Under the pieces are notes generated by a model. That model ran no database searches and was not told the DNA's origin. It saw only the letters and a program-made list of their open reading frames with translations. The position numbers and the translations under genes were made by a program. DNA of 64,000 nucleotides from JAGPUQ01 sp050179115 (GTDB lineage: Bacteria > Pseudomonadota > Gammaproteobacteria > Pseudomonadales > Porticoccaceae). Below are positions 51,639-60,225 of the stretch, one piece after another. Positions within the stretch are counted from its first letter, which is position 1; every line of letters begins with the position of its first letter. The DNA is taken from contig JBFXFL010000006.1 of the NCBI GenBank assembly GCA_050179115.1, positions 1-64,000 of the forward strand, written 5' to 3'.

Positions 51639-52493
51639 TCATGGCGGCTGAGTGAGCCGACCCAGTTCTTCCCCCATTCGTAGATTCAACCCGGAAGTCG
51701 CGATCGTTAGCTCTACGCCGGGTGGCGTCAGCACAATGACCGTGGAACCAAAGCGAAAACGGCCGAGTTCGGCGCCCCGCACCAGTTCCACCTGCCCTTT
51801 CGTGAAACTGTCTTCCCGCAACGCGCCTGGACAATAACGACCCTGCCAGACCGTGTCGATACCGGCCACCAGCAGTGCGCCCACCAGCACCACTGCCATC
51901 TGCCCCGCAGGCGTATCGAACCAGCACACCAGGCGTTCGTTGCCGGCGTAGAGATTGGGCAGCGCGCGCGCGGTGCGCAGGTTCACCGAGAACAGCCGGC
52001 CGGGAATGTAGCGGGTCGCGATCAAGGTTCCGGACAGCGGCATGTGGACCCGGTGGTAGTCGCGCGGCGACAGATAGATGGTTGCAAAACAACCGTCGCG
52101 AAGCGCTGCGGTGCGCGCACTGGACTCGCCCAGCAGCGCCTCCAACGTGAAAGTGCTGCCCTTGGCTTGCAGCAGGCAGTTCCCCGCGATGCGCCCCGCT
52201 TCGCTGATGACTCCGTCGGCCGGCGACACCAGCGTTTGTGCATCGCCCATCAGCGGGCGTGCGCCGGGTTTCAGTTCGCGGGTGAAAAAATCGTTGAACG
52301 AAGCGTATCGCTCACAATCGGGTTCTGCCGCTTCCGTCAGGTCGATCCGGAAGCGGCGCATGGCGGCGCGGATCAGCAGGCGTCGCACCCAGGGCACGCG
52401 CGTCTCGGCCAGACCACCAATGAGTCGGCTGAGCAGGTGTTGGGGAAGTGCGCGTTGCAGAGCGAGGTACAGGAAATCCCGAAAGTCGTGCAT
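51639..52493 (-). CDS. psd: Phosphatidylserine decarboxylase proenzyme
   Basis: Psd makes phosphatidylethanolamine. The 284-residue proenzyme has the FNDFFTRELKPGARPL segment, VSPADGVISEAG, DYHRVHMPLSG with the catalytic His, and the self-cleavage motif FGST, between Gly249 and Ser250, where the serine becomes the pyruvoyl group. Length and layout match the bacterial membrane enzyme. The start at 52493 lies 23 bp after the rsgA stop, so the two form a unit, as in E. coli (orn, rsgA, psd). Confidence 0.95.
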   Translation of the reverse strand: MHDFRDFLYLALQRALPQHLLSRLIGGLAETRVPWVRRLLIRAAMRRFRIDLTEAAEPDCERYASFNDFFTRELKPGARPLMGDAQTLVSPADGVISEAGRIAGNCLLQAKGSTFTLEALLGESSARTAALRDGCFATIYLSPRDYHRVHMPLSGTLIATRYIPGRLFSVNLRTARALPNLYAGNERLVCWFDTPAGQMAVVLVGALLVAGIDTVWQGRYCPGALREDSFTKGQVELVRGAELGRFRFGSTVIVLTPPGVELTIATSGLNLRMGEELGRLTQPP

Positions 52494-52516
52494 GAAGTGA
52501 AAGCCGTTGTCGCTGC

Positions 52517-53485
52517 TTAGTGTGCGGTTTGCAGTTGGTGAAAGCTGGCCAGTCGGCGGGGATCCACTTCTCCGCGCTGGATGGCGGCAACGATGGCGCA
52601 ACCCGGATCTCCGCGGTGTGCGCAATCGCGAAACCGGCACTGCATGGCCAGTGGAGCAAGCTCGATGAATCCGGCCATGAGGCGCTGCGGGTCCGGGCAT
52701 TCCACCCCGAACTCGCGAATGCCGGGGGAGTCGATGACGGCGCCGCCGGGAACCGGATAAAACCGCGCCGTGGTGGTGGTATGGCGGCCCTTCGCCCCGG
52801 AGTCGGAGAGTGCTCCGACAGCGGCGTCGGTGCCGGGAAACAGCCGGTTGATCAGCGATGACTTGCCGACCCCGGACTGCCCGCAAAAAATGCTGACCCT
52901 GCCGCTCAAGCGGGCGCGCAGTGCGTCGATGCCGGCGCCGGTATGGGCGGAAACCTTCAGCACCGGATAACCCAGGGCACCGTAGGACGCGCAGATAGCG
53001 GCGACAGCCCGCTGCCCCGACGCCGAACCGAGATCGCATTTGTTGACAAGGATCAGCGCGCTCATGCCTTCCAGTTCGGCGGCGACCAGAAACCGGTCGA
53101 CGAGATTGGCGTGGGGCTCCGGCTCCGCCGCGATCACAATCCCGACCTGGTCGATATTGGCAGCGAGGATCCGGACCTGATTGTTATCGCGGCGGCGGAG
53201 CACACTGCGCCGTGGCGCCACCGCGGTGATAACGCCGCGACGACCGCCGGTCTGCCAGAGCACGCGGTCGCCCACTACGGGTTCCAGATGCGTGCGGAGG
53301 TAACAGCGCTGCCGGGGTTGTTCGGGATGCTCGGGGTCAACCACGTCCGCTTCGCGACCGTAGCGAGCGGTAACCAGCCCCGCGCGTTCGGTGCCGACGT
53401 TGTCCGGGCCGAGGCGATCGAGTGCGCGTTCCCGGTTGGTCCCGATCCGGCGCCGCTGTTGCAGCGACAGCCTGCGTTTTGCCAT
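52517..53485 (-). CDS. rsgA: Ribosome small-subunit GTPase RsgA
   Basis: RsgA is a circularly permuted GTPase in late 30S assembly. The 322-residue product has an N-terminal OB fold, then G4 LVNKCDL before G1 GQSGVGKSSLIN and G3 DSPGIREFG, which is the permuted order, and a C-terminal zinc-binding knuckle with cysteines and His in CRFRDCAHRGDPGC. The basic start MAKRRLSLQQRRRI is typical. It diverges from orn with 104 bp between, the conserved arrangement. Confidence 0.95.
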   Translation of the reverse strand: MAKRRLSLQQRRRIGTNRERALDRLGPDNVGTERAGLVTARYGREADVVDPEHPEQPRQRCYLRTHLEPVVGDRVLWQTGGRRGVITAVAPRRSVLRRRDNNQVRILAANIDQVGIVIAAEPEPHANLVDRFLVAAELEGMSALILVNKCDLGSASGQRAVAAICASYGALGYPVLKVSAHTGAGIDALRARLSGRVSIFCGQSGVGKSSLINRLFPGTDAAVGALSDSGAKGRHTTTTARFYPVPGGAVIDSPGIREFGVECPDPQRLMAGFIELAPLAMQCRFRDCAHRGDPGCAIVAAIQRGEVDPRRLASFHQLQTAH

Positions 53486-53589
53486 GCCCCGAAGTGCCTG
53501 TGTTGTAGGGCGCCAAGCATATAGGATAATCCCCCCGCCAGTACCGACGCCGTCCGGCGCTGGTACCGGCGCTGCCGGCTGGAGCGAAA

Positions 53590-54141
53590 ATGAACACAGG
53601 CAACCCCGCGGACCTCCATCTGATCTGGATCGATCTGGAAATGACCGGTCTGGACACGATCAACGACACCATTATCGAAATTGCCACGCTGGTGACTGAT
53701 CGCGATCTCTGTGTGCTCGCCGAGGGGCCGAGTCTCGCCATTTACCGGCCGGATGCAGTGCTCGGGAAAATGGACGACTGGAACACGCGCCAGCACACCC
53801 AGTCGGGGCTGGTGCGACGGGTGCGCGAGAGTCCCTGCAGCGCGCGCGATGCCGAGCTCGCAACGCTGGCATTTCTGCGCGCCTGGGTGGCGCCCGGGGT
53901 GTCGCCCATGTGCGGTAATTCGATCTGCCAGGATCGCCGTTTTCTGGCCCGGGAGATGCCGGAGCTCGAAGCCTATTTTCACTACCGCAACCTCGACGTC
54001 AGCACCGTCAAGGAATTGGTGCGGCGCTGGCGGCCGGAGCTGCTCGGCGGCGTGCAAAAGAATTCCCGGCATCTGGCGCTGGAGGATATTCGCGATTCGG
54101 TCGCCGAGCTCAGTTACTACCGCCAACATTTCATCCGCTGA
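53590..54141 (+). CDS. orn: Oligoribonuclease Orn
   Basis: Orn degrades dinucleotides, including pGpG from cyclic di-GMP breakdown. The 183-residue product has the DEDDh residues: IWIDLEMTGLDTINDTIIE (10-28), CGNSICQDRRFLAREMPELE and the closing SRHLALEDIRDSVAELSYYR with His and Asp. Length is typical. Divergent from rsgA. It is followed 139 bp later by an acyl-CoA dehydrogenase; no tRNA genes are found in that spacer, where some relatives have them. Confidence 0.97.
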   Translation: MNTGNPADLHLIWIDLEMTGLDTINDTIIEIATLVTDRDLCVLAEGPSLAIYRPDAVLGKMDDWNTRQHTQSGLVRRVRESPCSARDAELATLAFLRAWVAPGVSPMCGNSICQDRRFLAREMPELEAYFHYRNLDVSTVKELVRRWRPELLGGVQKNSRHLALEDIRDSVAELSYYRQHFIR

Positions 54142-54280
54142 GGCACTGCATGCGGATGCCTTGCCTTCGCGACCGGCAGGTGCGCCGGCATTGCTGGTCA
54201 AAGCCGGGTTCGTTAAGGTAGCGCGCCGCTATTGCGAGCGCGGACGACCGCCCCGCACAACAACCTGTCCTAGGAGCATC

Positions 54281-55441
54281 ATGAGCATTCCCTGGTTAAC
54301 CGACGAAGAGCGCTTCATCGAAGAAACCGCGCGGCGTTTTGCCCGCGAGCGTCTGGCCGAAGGCTATCAGGCGCGCAGCCAGCAGGAATGCATCGATCGC
54401 ACGCTGCTGCGCGAATTGGGCCAATTGGGGCTGGTCGCGCCGACGCTCGCGGAGGAATACGGCGGCATTGGTGCCTCCAGCGTGGTGGCCGGCCTGGTCT
54501 GTGAGGCGCTCGCCTACGCCGACATCAATATCAGCTATGTCGCGATGACTTCACCGCTGGTCGGTGGCGTGATTCAGGACCATGGCACTGATGCCATGAA
54601 AGAAACCGTGCTGCCGCGCATTGCCGCGGGGGAAATCCTGGTGCAACTGGGGCTGACCGAACCCAGGGGCGGCTCGGATGCCGCCAATCTCGCCTTGCGG
54701 GCGACCCGCAAAGGCGACCGTTTCGTGCTCAATGGCGAGAAGACGTCGATCACCTACGGTGCCCAGGCCGAGATGATGCTGATGTTTGCGCGCACCGATC
54801 CGGACCTGCCGGGCGCGCGCGGCGTCACGGCGTTTCTGGTGCCCCTCGACCTGCCCGGTGTCACCTGCACCCGTTTCGCGGATGTCGGCAGCCGGCCGGT
54901 CGGTCGCGGACAGGTGTTCTTCGACGACGTCGAAATTCCCGAAACCGCGATGGTGGGCAGGGAAGGCGAGGGCTTCACCAAGGTCATGCAGGGGTTCGAT
55001 CTCAGTCGCTTTCTGATCGCGCTGATGTGCATCGGAACCGCGCAGGCATCGGTGGACGAGACCTGGCGCTACATTCAGGATCGCGAAGCCTTTGGACGCC
55101 CGCTCGCCAAGTTTCAGGGCACTACCTTCCCCCTCGCCGAACACGACAGCAAGCTCGCGGCAGTGCGTGCCTTGTCCTATCAGGGTCTGGCGTTGCGTGA
55201 TCGCGGTATGCCCCATACCAAGGAAGCCGCGATGGTGAAATGGATGGGTCCGAAATGGGGGACCGATATCATCCAGGACTGTCTGGTACTCCACGGTCAC
55301 TACGGCTGGGGCATGGACCTGCCCCACTTGCAGCGCATGATCGACGTGATGGGACTGCAGATCGGTGACGGCACTTCCCATATCATGAAGACCATCATTG
55401 CGCGCGAGACCATCGGCGCGGTCGGCGTCGCGTACAAATAG
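54281..55441 (+). CDS. Acyl-CoA dehydrogenase family protein
   Basis: The 386-residue product is an FAD-dependent acyl-CoA dehydrogenase: LGLTEPRGGSDAANLALRAT (substrate/FAD motif), LNGEKTSITYG, FDLSRFLIALMCIGTAQASV, and the closing GDGTSHIMKTIIARE. In MCAD-type enzymes the catalytic base is the Glu of a YEGT motif; here the same place holds Asp (about Asp363). The alternative base position used by isovaleryl-CoA dehydrogenase is a serine. The Asp form recalls cyclohexane- and cyclohexenecarboxyl-CoA dehydrogenases, but this is a tentative comparison from memory. It has a good ribosome site (TAGGAGC) and no clear operon partner. Confidence 0.88.
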   Translation: MSIPWLTDEERFIEETARRFARERLAEGYQARSQQECIDRTLLRELGQLGLVAPTLAEEYGGIGASSVVAGLVCEALAYADINISYVAMTSPLVGGVIQDHGTDAMKETVLPRIAAGEILVQLGLTEPRGGSDAANLALRATRKGDRFVLNGEKTSITYGAQAEMMLMFARTDPDLPGARGVTAFLVPLDLPGVTCTRFADVGSRPVGRGQVFFDDVEIPETAMVGREGEGFTKVMQGFDLSRFLIALMCIGTAQASVDETWRYIQDREAFGRPLAKFQGTTFPLAEHDSKLAAVRALSYQGLALRDRGMPHTKEAAMVKWMGPKWGTDIIQDCLVLHGHYGWGMDLPHLQRMIDVMGLQIGDGTSHIMKTIIARETIGAVGVAYK

Positions 55442-55480
55442 CCTCGTGACCGCTCGTTCGGTCAGCACGCGGTGGATTCC

Positions 55481-55516
55481 GGGCTACACTCGGTAGCCCG
55501 CGGAACTCGCCGCGGG
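55481..55516. terminator. Two overlapping, mutually exclusive hairpins
   Basis: GGGCTAC (55481-55487) pairs with GTAGCCC (55493-55499); CCCGCGG (55497-55503) pairs with CCGCGGG (55510-55516). The two stems share CCC at 55497-55499, so only one can form fully. They lie between the acyl-CoA dehydrogenase stop and the desaturase-like start. No T-run follows, so this may be a terminator, an attenuator-like element or chance. Confidence 0.4.
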
Positions 55517-55554
55517 GAAGGACCGTTTCTCTGGAAATCGAGACGAGGTACCGC

Positions 55555-56403
55555 ATGTTCAGGAAATTCCATACCGAACCCTACTACCTGCTCCGCTATA
55601 TGCTGGGCTGGGCGATCGTGCTCGGGTTGGTAACCGCCTGGTTCTGGACTTCGCCCGGGAGTGCCGGCGACGGTTGGCTGCTGGCGCTGACGATCGCGCT
55701 GATCATCTGTACCCGGTTCGATGCCATGCTGCTTGCGATCATCCCGGCGATCCTGTTGACGCCGGCGCCGCTGACCACCGCGCTGTGGCTGGTGCTGCTG
55801 TTTCCCGTTACCTGGGCGCTGGGCGTCGTGGGTGCCGTGTTCATTCACAACGCCAGCCATGACCAGTTTCGCCCGCGCTGGCTGAACCCGGTGGTGGGCG
55901 AACTCACCGGCTGGTTCCTGCGCACCAATCTGCTGGGCTGGAAGCTGGTGCACCACTATCATCACAAGCATACCGACGATCCGGAGCGGGATCCCCACTG
56001 TCCCGGCACCATGACCTTCTGGCGTTACGCCAACTCGATGCAGAGTTCCTCCATGCGCTATCTGGATGCCCGCCACCAGGAAATTCATCAGCTGCCCGTC
56101 TGGTACTACGCGATCGCCGGAGTGGCTGCGGTGACCGGGTTCGCGCTGATGCCCCTGAGCTTATTCATGTTGCTGGGGCCGACCTGGTTCGCCGCGGTGT
56201 GGATGCCGACCCTGTGCTCGGGTTGGTGGCTGTTCACCGTGATCAACTACCACACCCATCCGCTTGGCGCAGATGGTCGCAATGGGGCGGCAGACCTCCA
56301 TAGTCGTGCATGGCACCGTATTCTCAACTGCGTTGGGTTTGGTGTGCTCTATCATGCCGCACACCATCGCAATGCCCGGTTGTTCAACCCCATGCCGCGC
56401 TGA
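55555..56403 (+). CDS. Fatty-acid desaturase-like membrane protein
   Basis: The 282-residue product has four to five hydrophobic segments (about 12-31, 40-52, 56-70, 74-97, 203-225) and the three histidine boxes of membrane di-iron desaturases/hydroxylases: HNASHD (98-103), LVHHYHHKHTDDPE (131-144) and YHAAHH (266-271), with an extra NYHTH near 230. These bind the di-iron centre that inserts oxygen or removes hydrogens from a lipid-like chain. Length is shorter than usual for acyl desaturases (300-400), so hydroxylase or sterol/carotenoid-type activity cannot be excluded. It is a single gene with its own 113-bp upstream region. Confidence 0.82.
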   Translation: MFRKFHTEPYYLLRYMLGWAIVLGLVTAWFWTSPGSAGDGWLLALTIALIICTRFDAMLLAIIPAILLTPAPLTTALWLVLLFPVTWALGVVGAVFIHNASHDQFRPRWLNPVVGELTGWFLRTNLLGWKLVHHYHHKHTDDPERDPHCPGTMTFWRYANSMQSSSMRYLDARHQEIHQLPVWYYAIAGVAAVTGFALMPLSLFMLLGPTWFAAVWMPTLCSGWWLFTVINYHTHPLGADGRNGAADLHSRAWHRILNCVGFGVLYHAAHHRNARLFNPMPR

Positions 56404-56519
56404 CCCAGGTTCCCGACGCGGGGCGTCGAAGCGGGATGCAGCGTTCAAACCCCGGGGAAAATGCCATAATCGGCCACCCACGGACCCAACCGACAACCAT
56501 TCACAGAAAGGAGACGACC

Positions 56520-57002
56520 ATGACAATCAAGGCTGGAGATACCATGCCCGAAGGGCGCTTTACCATCATGAAAGCCGACGGCCCCGGCTCTGTCAGCAGC
56601 AAGGAATTCTTCGAAGGCAAGAAAGTGGTGCTGTTCTCGGTGCCGGGCGCCTTTACCCCGACCTGCTCGCGGCAACATCTGCCGGGTTTTGTCGAAAAGG
56701 CCGCCGAATTCCAGAAGAAGGGCGTCGACACCATCGCCTGCATGGCGGTCAACGATGTCTTTGTCATGGATGCCTGGGGCAAGAGCGCAAACGCCGATGG
56801 CAAGGTGACCATGCTCGCCGATGGCAACGGCGACTACGCGCGTGCGCTGGGTCTGGAGCTGGATGCCACCGGCTTCGGCATGGGCAAGCGCGGCCAGCGT
56901 TTCGCGCTGGTCGTCGACAACGGCAAGGTGAGTCACGTCTTTGTTGAAGAGGCCGGCAAGTTCAAGGTGAGCTCTGCCGAGCATGTGCTCGCCAGTCTCT
57001 GA
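56520..57002 (+). CDS. Prx5-type peroxiredoxin
   Basis: The 160-residue product starts MTIKAGDTMPEGRFTIMKAD and has the peroxidatic cysteine, Cys49, in FSVPGAFTPTCSRQHLPGF, the Prx5/atypical 2-Cys signature, plus NDVFVMDAWGKS and RFALVVDNGKVSHVFVEE. It reduces hydrogen peroxide and alkyl hydroperoxides, likely with glutathione or thioredoxin; no fused glutaredoxin is present and only one more cysteine (Cys73) is seen, in TIACMAVND. A strong ribosome site (AAAGGAGA) precedes the ATG. A hairpin follows the stop. Confidence 0.93.
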   Translation: MTIKAGDTMPEGRFTIMKADGPGSVSSKEFFEGKKVVLFSVPGAFTPTCSRQHLPGFVEKAAEFQKKGVDTIACMAVNDVFVMDAWGKSANADGKVTMLADGNGDYARALGLELDATGFGMGKRGQRFALVVDNGKVSHVFVEEAGKFKVSSAEHVLASL

Positions 57003-57011
57003 CGCCAGCCA

Positions 57012-57040
57012 CTGCCGGCCACCCCTGCGGCGGCCGGCAG
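57012..57040 (+). terminator. Hairpin after the peroxiredoxin gene
   Basis: CTGCCGGCC (57012-57020) and GGCCGGCAG (57032-57040) form a perfect 9-bp stem with an 11-base loop, 9 bases after the stop. There is no T-run. It lies between convergent genes. Confidence 0.5.
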
Positions 57041-57181
57041 CCCTGCATTCGCTGAAATTTCCACCGGGCGGTATCAGTATTGATCGATGATGGCGATTGC
57101 GTCGGAACGTGCCTCGACGTGACTCCATAGGAATAATGAACACATGGCGCCAGCCCGGTCACTTTACGTTGAATGAATCCC

Positions 57182-57403
57182 TCACTCTTGTTTCCCAAAG
57201 CCGCGCGATCCCGGCTCCGGCGGTTTTTCGGGAGGACCCGCAAAGCACTGGGCGATAGCCATCCAGGCTACTGCCGGTGCACCTTTCACCCGCAACCGGG
57301 TATCGGCGATATTGCGCACTTGCGTAACCACCTGGCAGAACTCCACGGCGGAGCCTGTGATCCGATTATCTTCCTGCGGCTCGTGCCACTGCCATACCGT
57401 CCC
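57182..57403 (-). CDS. C-terminal fragment of unknown protein beside the assembly gap
   Basis: The minus strand from the gap edge at 57403 to a TGA at 57182 reads without stops as about 73 residues, including VWQWHEPQEDNRITGSAVEF and CQVVTQVRNIADTRLRVKGA, and ends EKPPEPGSRGFGKQE. It does not look like an LTA-synthase C-terminus and could instead be the end of another downstream gene. Because the gap length is nominal, the frame relation to the LTA-synthase gene is not defined. I do not recognise the family. Confidence 0.4.
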   Translation of the reverse strand, partial: GTVWQWHEPQEDNRITGSAVEFCQVVTQVRNIADTRLRVKGAPAVAWMAIAQCFAGPPEKPPEPGSRGFGKQE

Positions 57404-57503
57404 NNNNNNNNNNNNNNNNNNNNNNNNNNNNNNNNNNNNNNNNNNNNNNNNNNNNNNNNNNNNNNNNNNNNNNNNNNNNNNNNNNNNNNNNNNNNNNNNN
57501 NNN
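57404..57503. other. Assembly gap of exactly 100 N
   Basis: Positions 57404-57503 are N only. A round 100 usually marks a scaffold join of unknown true size. It interrupts the 3' end of the LTA-synthase-type gene, so that gene's stop and any gene hidden here are unknown. Confidence 0.98.
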
Positions 57504-59485
57504 GCGGTGAGATTCTGCGCCAGGCGCGCCGTTTCGCCCTCGTTCTGCACGGGGGTCGCCGCCAATGGTGCCAACCTGTAATCGTACAGTCGTGCGACCC
57601 CGGCCGGGGTGCGCACCAGGATCTCGCCGCCGGCGACGATGGCGGTGGTGGCGTCGCTGCCGGAGGGCTTGATCACCGCGAATCCCGGGTCATCCGCCGG
57701 CAGGGCCAGCAGATCCCGGCCCCAGCACTGGTGGGTAAAAGGCTCGCCGAGCTGGCTGATTGCGGTGGGCACCAGGTCCACCTGGCTGGCGACGGTGGCG
57801 CTGTGGGCACCGAACCGTGCGCGGATACCGGGACCGATCAGCAGCGCGGGCACATGGAAGCGCGCCAGATCGATATCGGTCACTTGGGTGGAAGTGCCGA
57901 AGCCGTGGTCGCCCACCACCACGAACAGGGTCTGGTCGAACCAGGGCGCGTGTCGCGCCTGCTCGAAAAACTGTCCCAGCGCCCAGTCGGAATACTTCAT
58001 CGCCGTCAGGTGCTGATCCAGTTCGCCGAAACCCTGCACGGGCGCGAACGGCAGTGGATCCGGTAGATGATAGGGCGTGTGGTTGGACAGGGTTTGCAGG
58101 ACCGCGAAAAACGGCCGATCGCCAGGCAGCGCTGCCAGTTCCGCCGCCGCCCGGTTGAACATGTCTTCATCCGACACACCCCAGGTGGCGTCGTAGAATT
58201 TCGGCGCGACGTAATCGTCGCGCCCGATGAAATGGGTGAAACCCTGGTTGCCGAAAAAGCCGTTCTGGTTGTCCCACGAGAAACTGCCGTTGTAGACATA
58301 GAGATTGCGAAAATCCTGTGCCGACAGCAGGTTGCCGAGGCCGGAAAACTGGTGCATCCCCTCCGGCGTCTGCATCAGATACTCGAACCCGGGCAGGTTG
58401 GGAAAGCAGGCCACGGAGGCGAACATGCTCTGATGAGTGTGGGTGCCGTTGGAGAAAAACCGCTCGAACAGCAGGCCATCATCGGCGAGCCGATCGAACG
58501 CGGGCGTGACGCCATGGGGATGGCCGAGGGCGCCCACGAACTCGCCCGAAAAACTTTCCATGATGATGAACACGATATTGCGCGGTCGTGGTCCCGGGTA
58601 CGCAATGGGTGCGTGGTGGCGCAACAGCGGCGCGGTTCCAGCATCCAGCAACTGATCACTGCCCGTCACCACCAGCTTGCGGGTGAGTGCCAGGGCTTCG
58701 GCTTCGGGCATCACCCGCAGCCAGTGGGCACTCTGCTCCCCGCCGTCGGCCGCCACCGCCTTGGCGAGTGTGAAGACACCGTTGAGTCCCAGATGATTGG
58801 CGAACGCGAAGGTGCTGTGATAGGCGTCGCCCCAGCGCAGCGGCGGACCAAAGCGCAGGGTACCCCGGCTGGCAGCGCCGAGCAGCAACAGCACCACAAG
58901 TACCGCAGGGATGCGCAGCGCCCAGCCCGCGCTGAGCTCATTCGGCGTGGGCTGGATGGTCCGGTCCAGTTTCCGGTAGGCCCAGCCCGCCCCCAGCGAT
59001 AGCACCAGCCACAGCGCCAGATAGCGCAGTACCGGAAAACCGTTCCAGATCATGCTGGACACCGTGCCCGGATCGGCGCGCAGGTACTCGAACGCCAGAC
59101 TGTTCAGCCGGACGTGAAACTCGTGGTAGAAGTCGAGTTCAACCACGCCGACGAACACGATCAGCGAGCTGGCGACAGTGAGCGCGGCGACCCAGAGTGC
59201 GCGGGGACGCAGACCGCGCGGCAGCAGCAACGCCAGCGCCGGCAGCAGCAGCAGATAGCCGACAATGATCAGGTCGAAGCGAACGCCGGTCGCCAGCGCT
59301 TTGGCCAGTGTGGATCCGGGAATGCCGTCGGCGAGCGCGCGGTTGCGCCAGTACAGCAGGACCCGGAGCAGCGTCTGCACGATCGCCAGCACCGCGCCGG
59401 CACCGGCCAGAAACGCGAGGTCGGCGCCCAGGACACTGCGCGCGCTGCGGTGGGGAGTGCCGGGGGGGTTGGCGGCGGAAGTCAT
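57504..59485 (-). CDS. LTA synthase-family sulfatase/phosphotransferase, 3' end in gap
   Basis: At least 660 residues are visible. About five membrane helices lie in residues 20-210 (for example LAFLAGAGAVLAIVQTLL and LIIVGYLLLLPALALLLP), then a periplasmic alkaline-phosphatase-fold domain. Metal ligands and nucleophile are present: Glu310 in FIIMESFSGEF, a likely catalytic Thr350 in NGTHTHQSMF, and Asp-His in VVVGDHGFGTS. Gram-negative members transfer phosphoglycerol or phosphoethanolamine from phospholipids to glycans. It is the last visible gene of the operon LTA2-PAP2-LTA1; its ATG overlaps the PAP2 stop (ATGA). The C-terminus falls in the assembly gap. Confidence 0.87.
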
Positions 59486-60225
59486 TTGGCACTCTCCGGA
59501 GGACAGTAGGTGCCGGGCACCGATCGGCGCCGGAAGAACAGCAGATAAAACCCTAGGCTGGTGAACCAGCAGATGGCGGCGGTCCAGAGATCATGAGACA
59601 GGAAGTGAGCGCCGCGCAATTGCTGGTCGATACCCAGCAGCAGGCCGAGCCCGATTCCCACCGCCAATCCCCGACCCGCCCACTGGGGTCGAATCTGGAG
59701 GCAGACGAAGTACAGCGCGAGAAAGGCGTAGCCGCCAGAGGCATGACCGGCCGGGAAGCAATGACCACCGATCGTCTGGCCGGGTGCGGCAACAAAATAG
59801 GAAATGGCTGGTTGGTCGCCGCCATACCGGCTGAGGTCCCAGGGGCAGAGCCCCCGGTCCAGCTTTTTCAGCGCACCGACCAAACTCACCGATACCGGCA
59901 GGGTGACGGTGAGATACCACAGCGGCCGGCGCCAGGGGCGCAGTAGCGACACCCAGAGACTCGCGAGCGCGGCGAGCAGCAGGACCCGACCGAGGGCGAC
60001 ATTCACTTTTTTGGCACCGTCGTGGAGCAGAAACTCGGTGACGTAGTTGTGGAGCAGCGCCCAGCGACCGCCCTCCAGCCGGTAGAGCCAGTCGGCCATC
60101 GCGAGATCGACGCCCCCCCACAATACGATCGTCGCCAGCGCAAACCCCAACGCGGGCAGCAGGGCGTGGCGACGCAGAAACGCGCCGGTCATGGGCGGAC
60201 GCCGACTTGCGATCGGCACGCTCAA
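59482..60225 (-). CDS. PAP2 superfamily membrane phosphatase
   Basis: The 247-residue product has about six membrane helices and the three PAP2 motifs: KKLDRGLCPWD (C1), GHCFPAGHASGGY (C2) with the catalytic His, and RGAHFLSHDLW (C3). Such enzymes dephosphorylate lipid substrates at the membrane: phosphatidic acid, undecaprenyl diphosphate, or lipid A phosphates. Placement between two LTA-synthase-type genes, with 4-bp overlaps on both sides, suggests it handles the lipid by-product or the same acceptor. The start is likely TTG at 60225 (TTGA overlap with the upstream stop); an ATG at 60192 is an alternative. Confidence 0.88.
   Translation of the reverse strand: MSVPIASRRPPMTGAFLRRHALLPALGFALATIVLWGGVDLAMADWLYRLEGGRWALLHNYVTEFLLHDGAKKVNVALGRVLLLAALASLWVSLLRPWRRPLWYLTVTLPVSVSLVGALKKLDRGLCPWDLSRYGGDQPAISYFVAAPGQTIGGHCFPAGHASGGYAFLALYFVCLQIRPQWAGRGLAVGIGLGLLLGIDQQLRGAHFLSHDLWTAAICWFTSLGFYLLFFRRRSVPGTYCPPESAK

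Noticed and set aside
54142..54280. Possible tRNA in the spacer after orn
   Set aside because: Some relatives have tRNA genes near orn, but I found no cloverleaf arms or a T-loop GGTTCRA-type sequence in proper context here.
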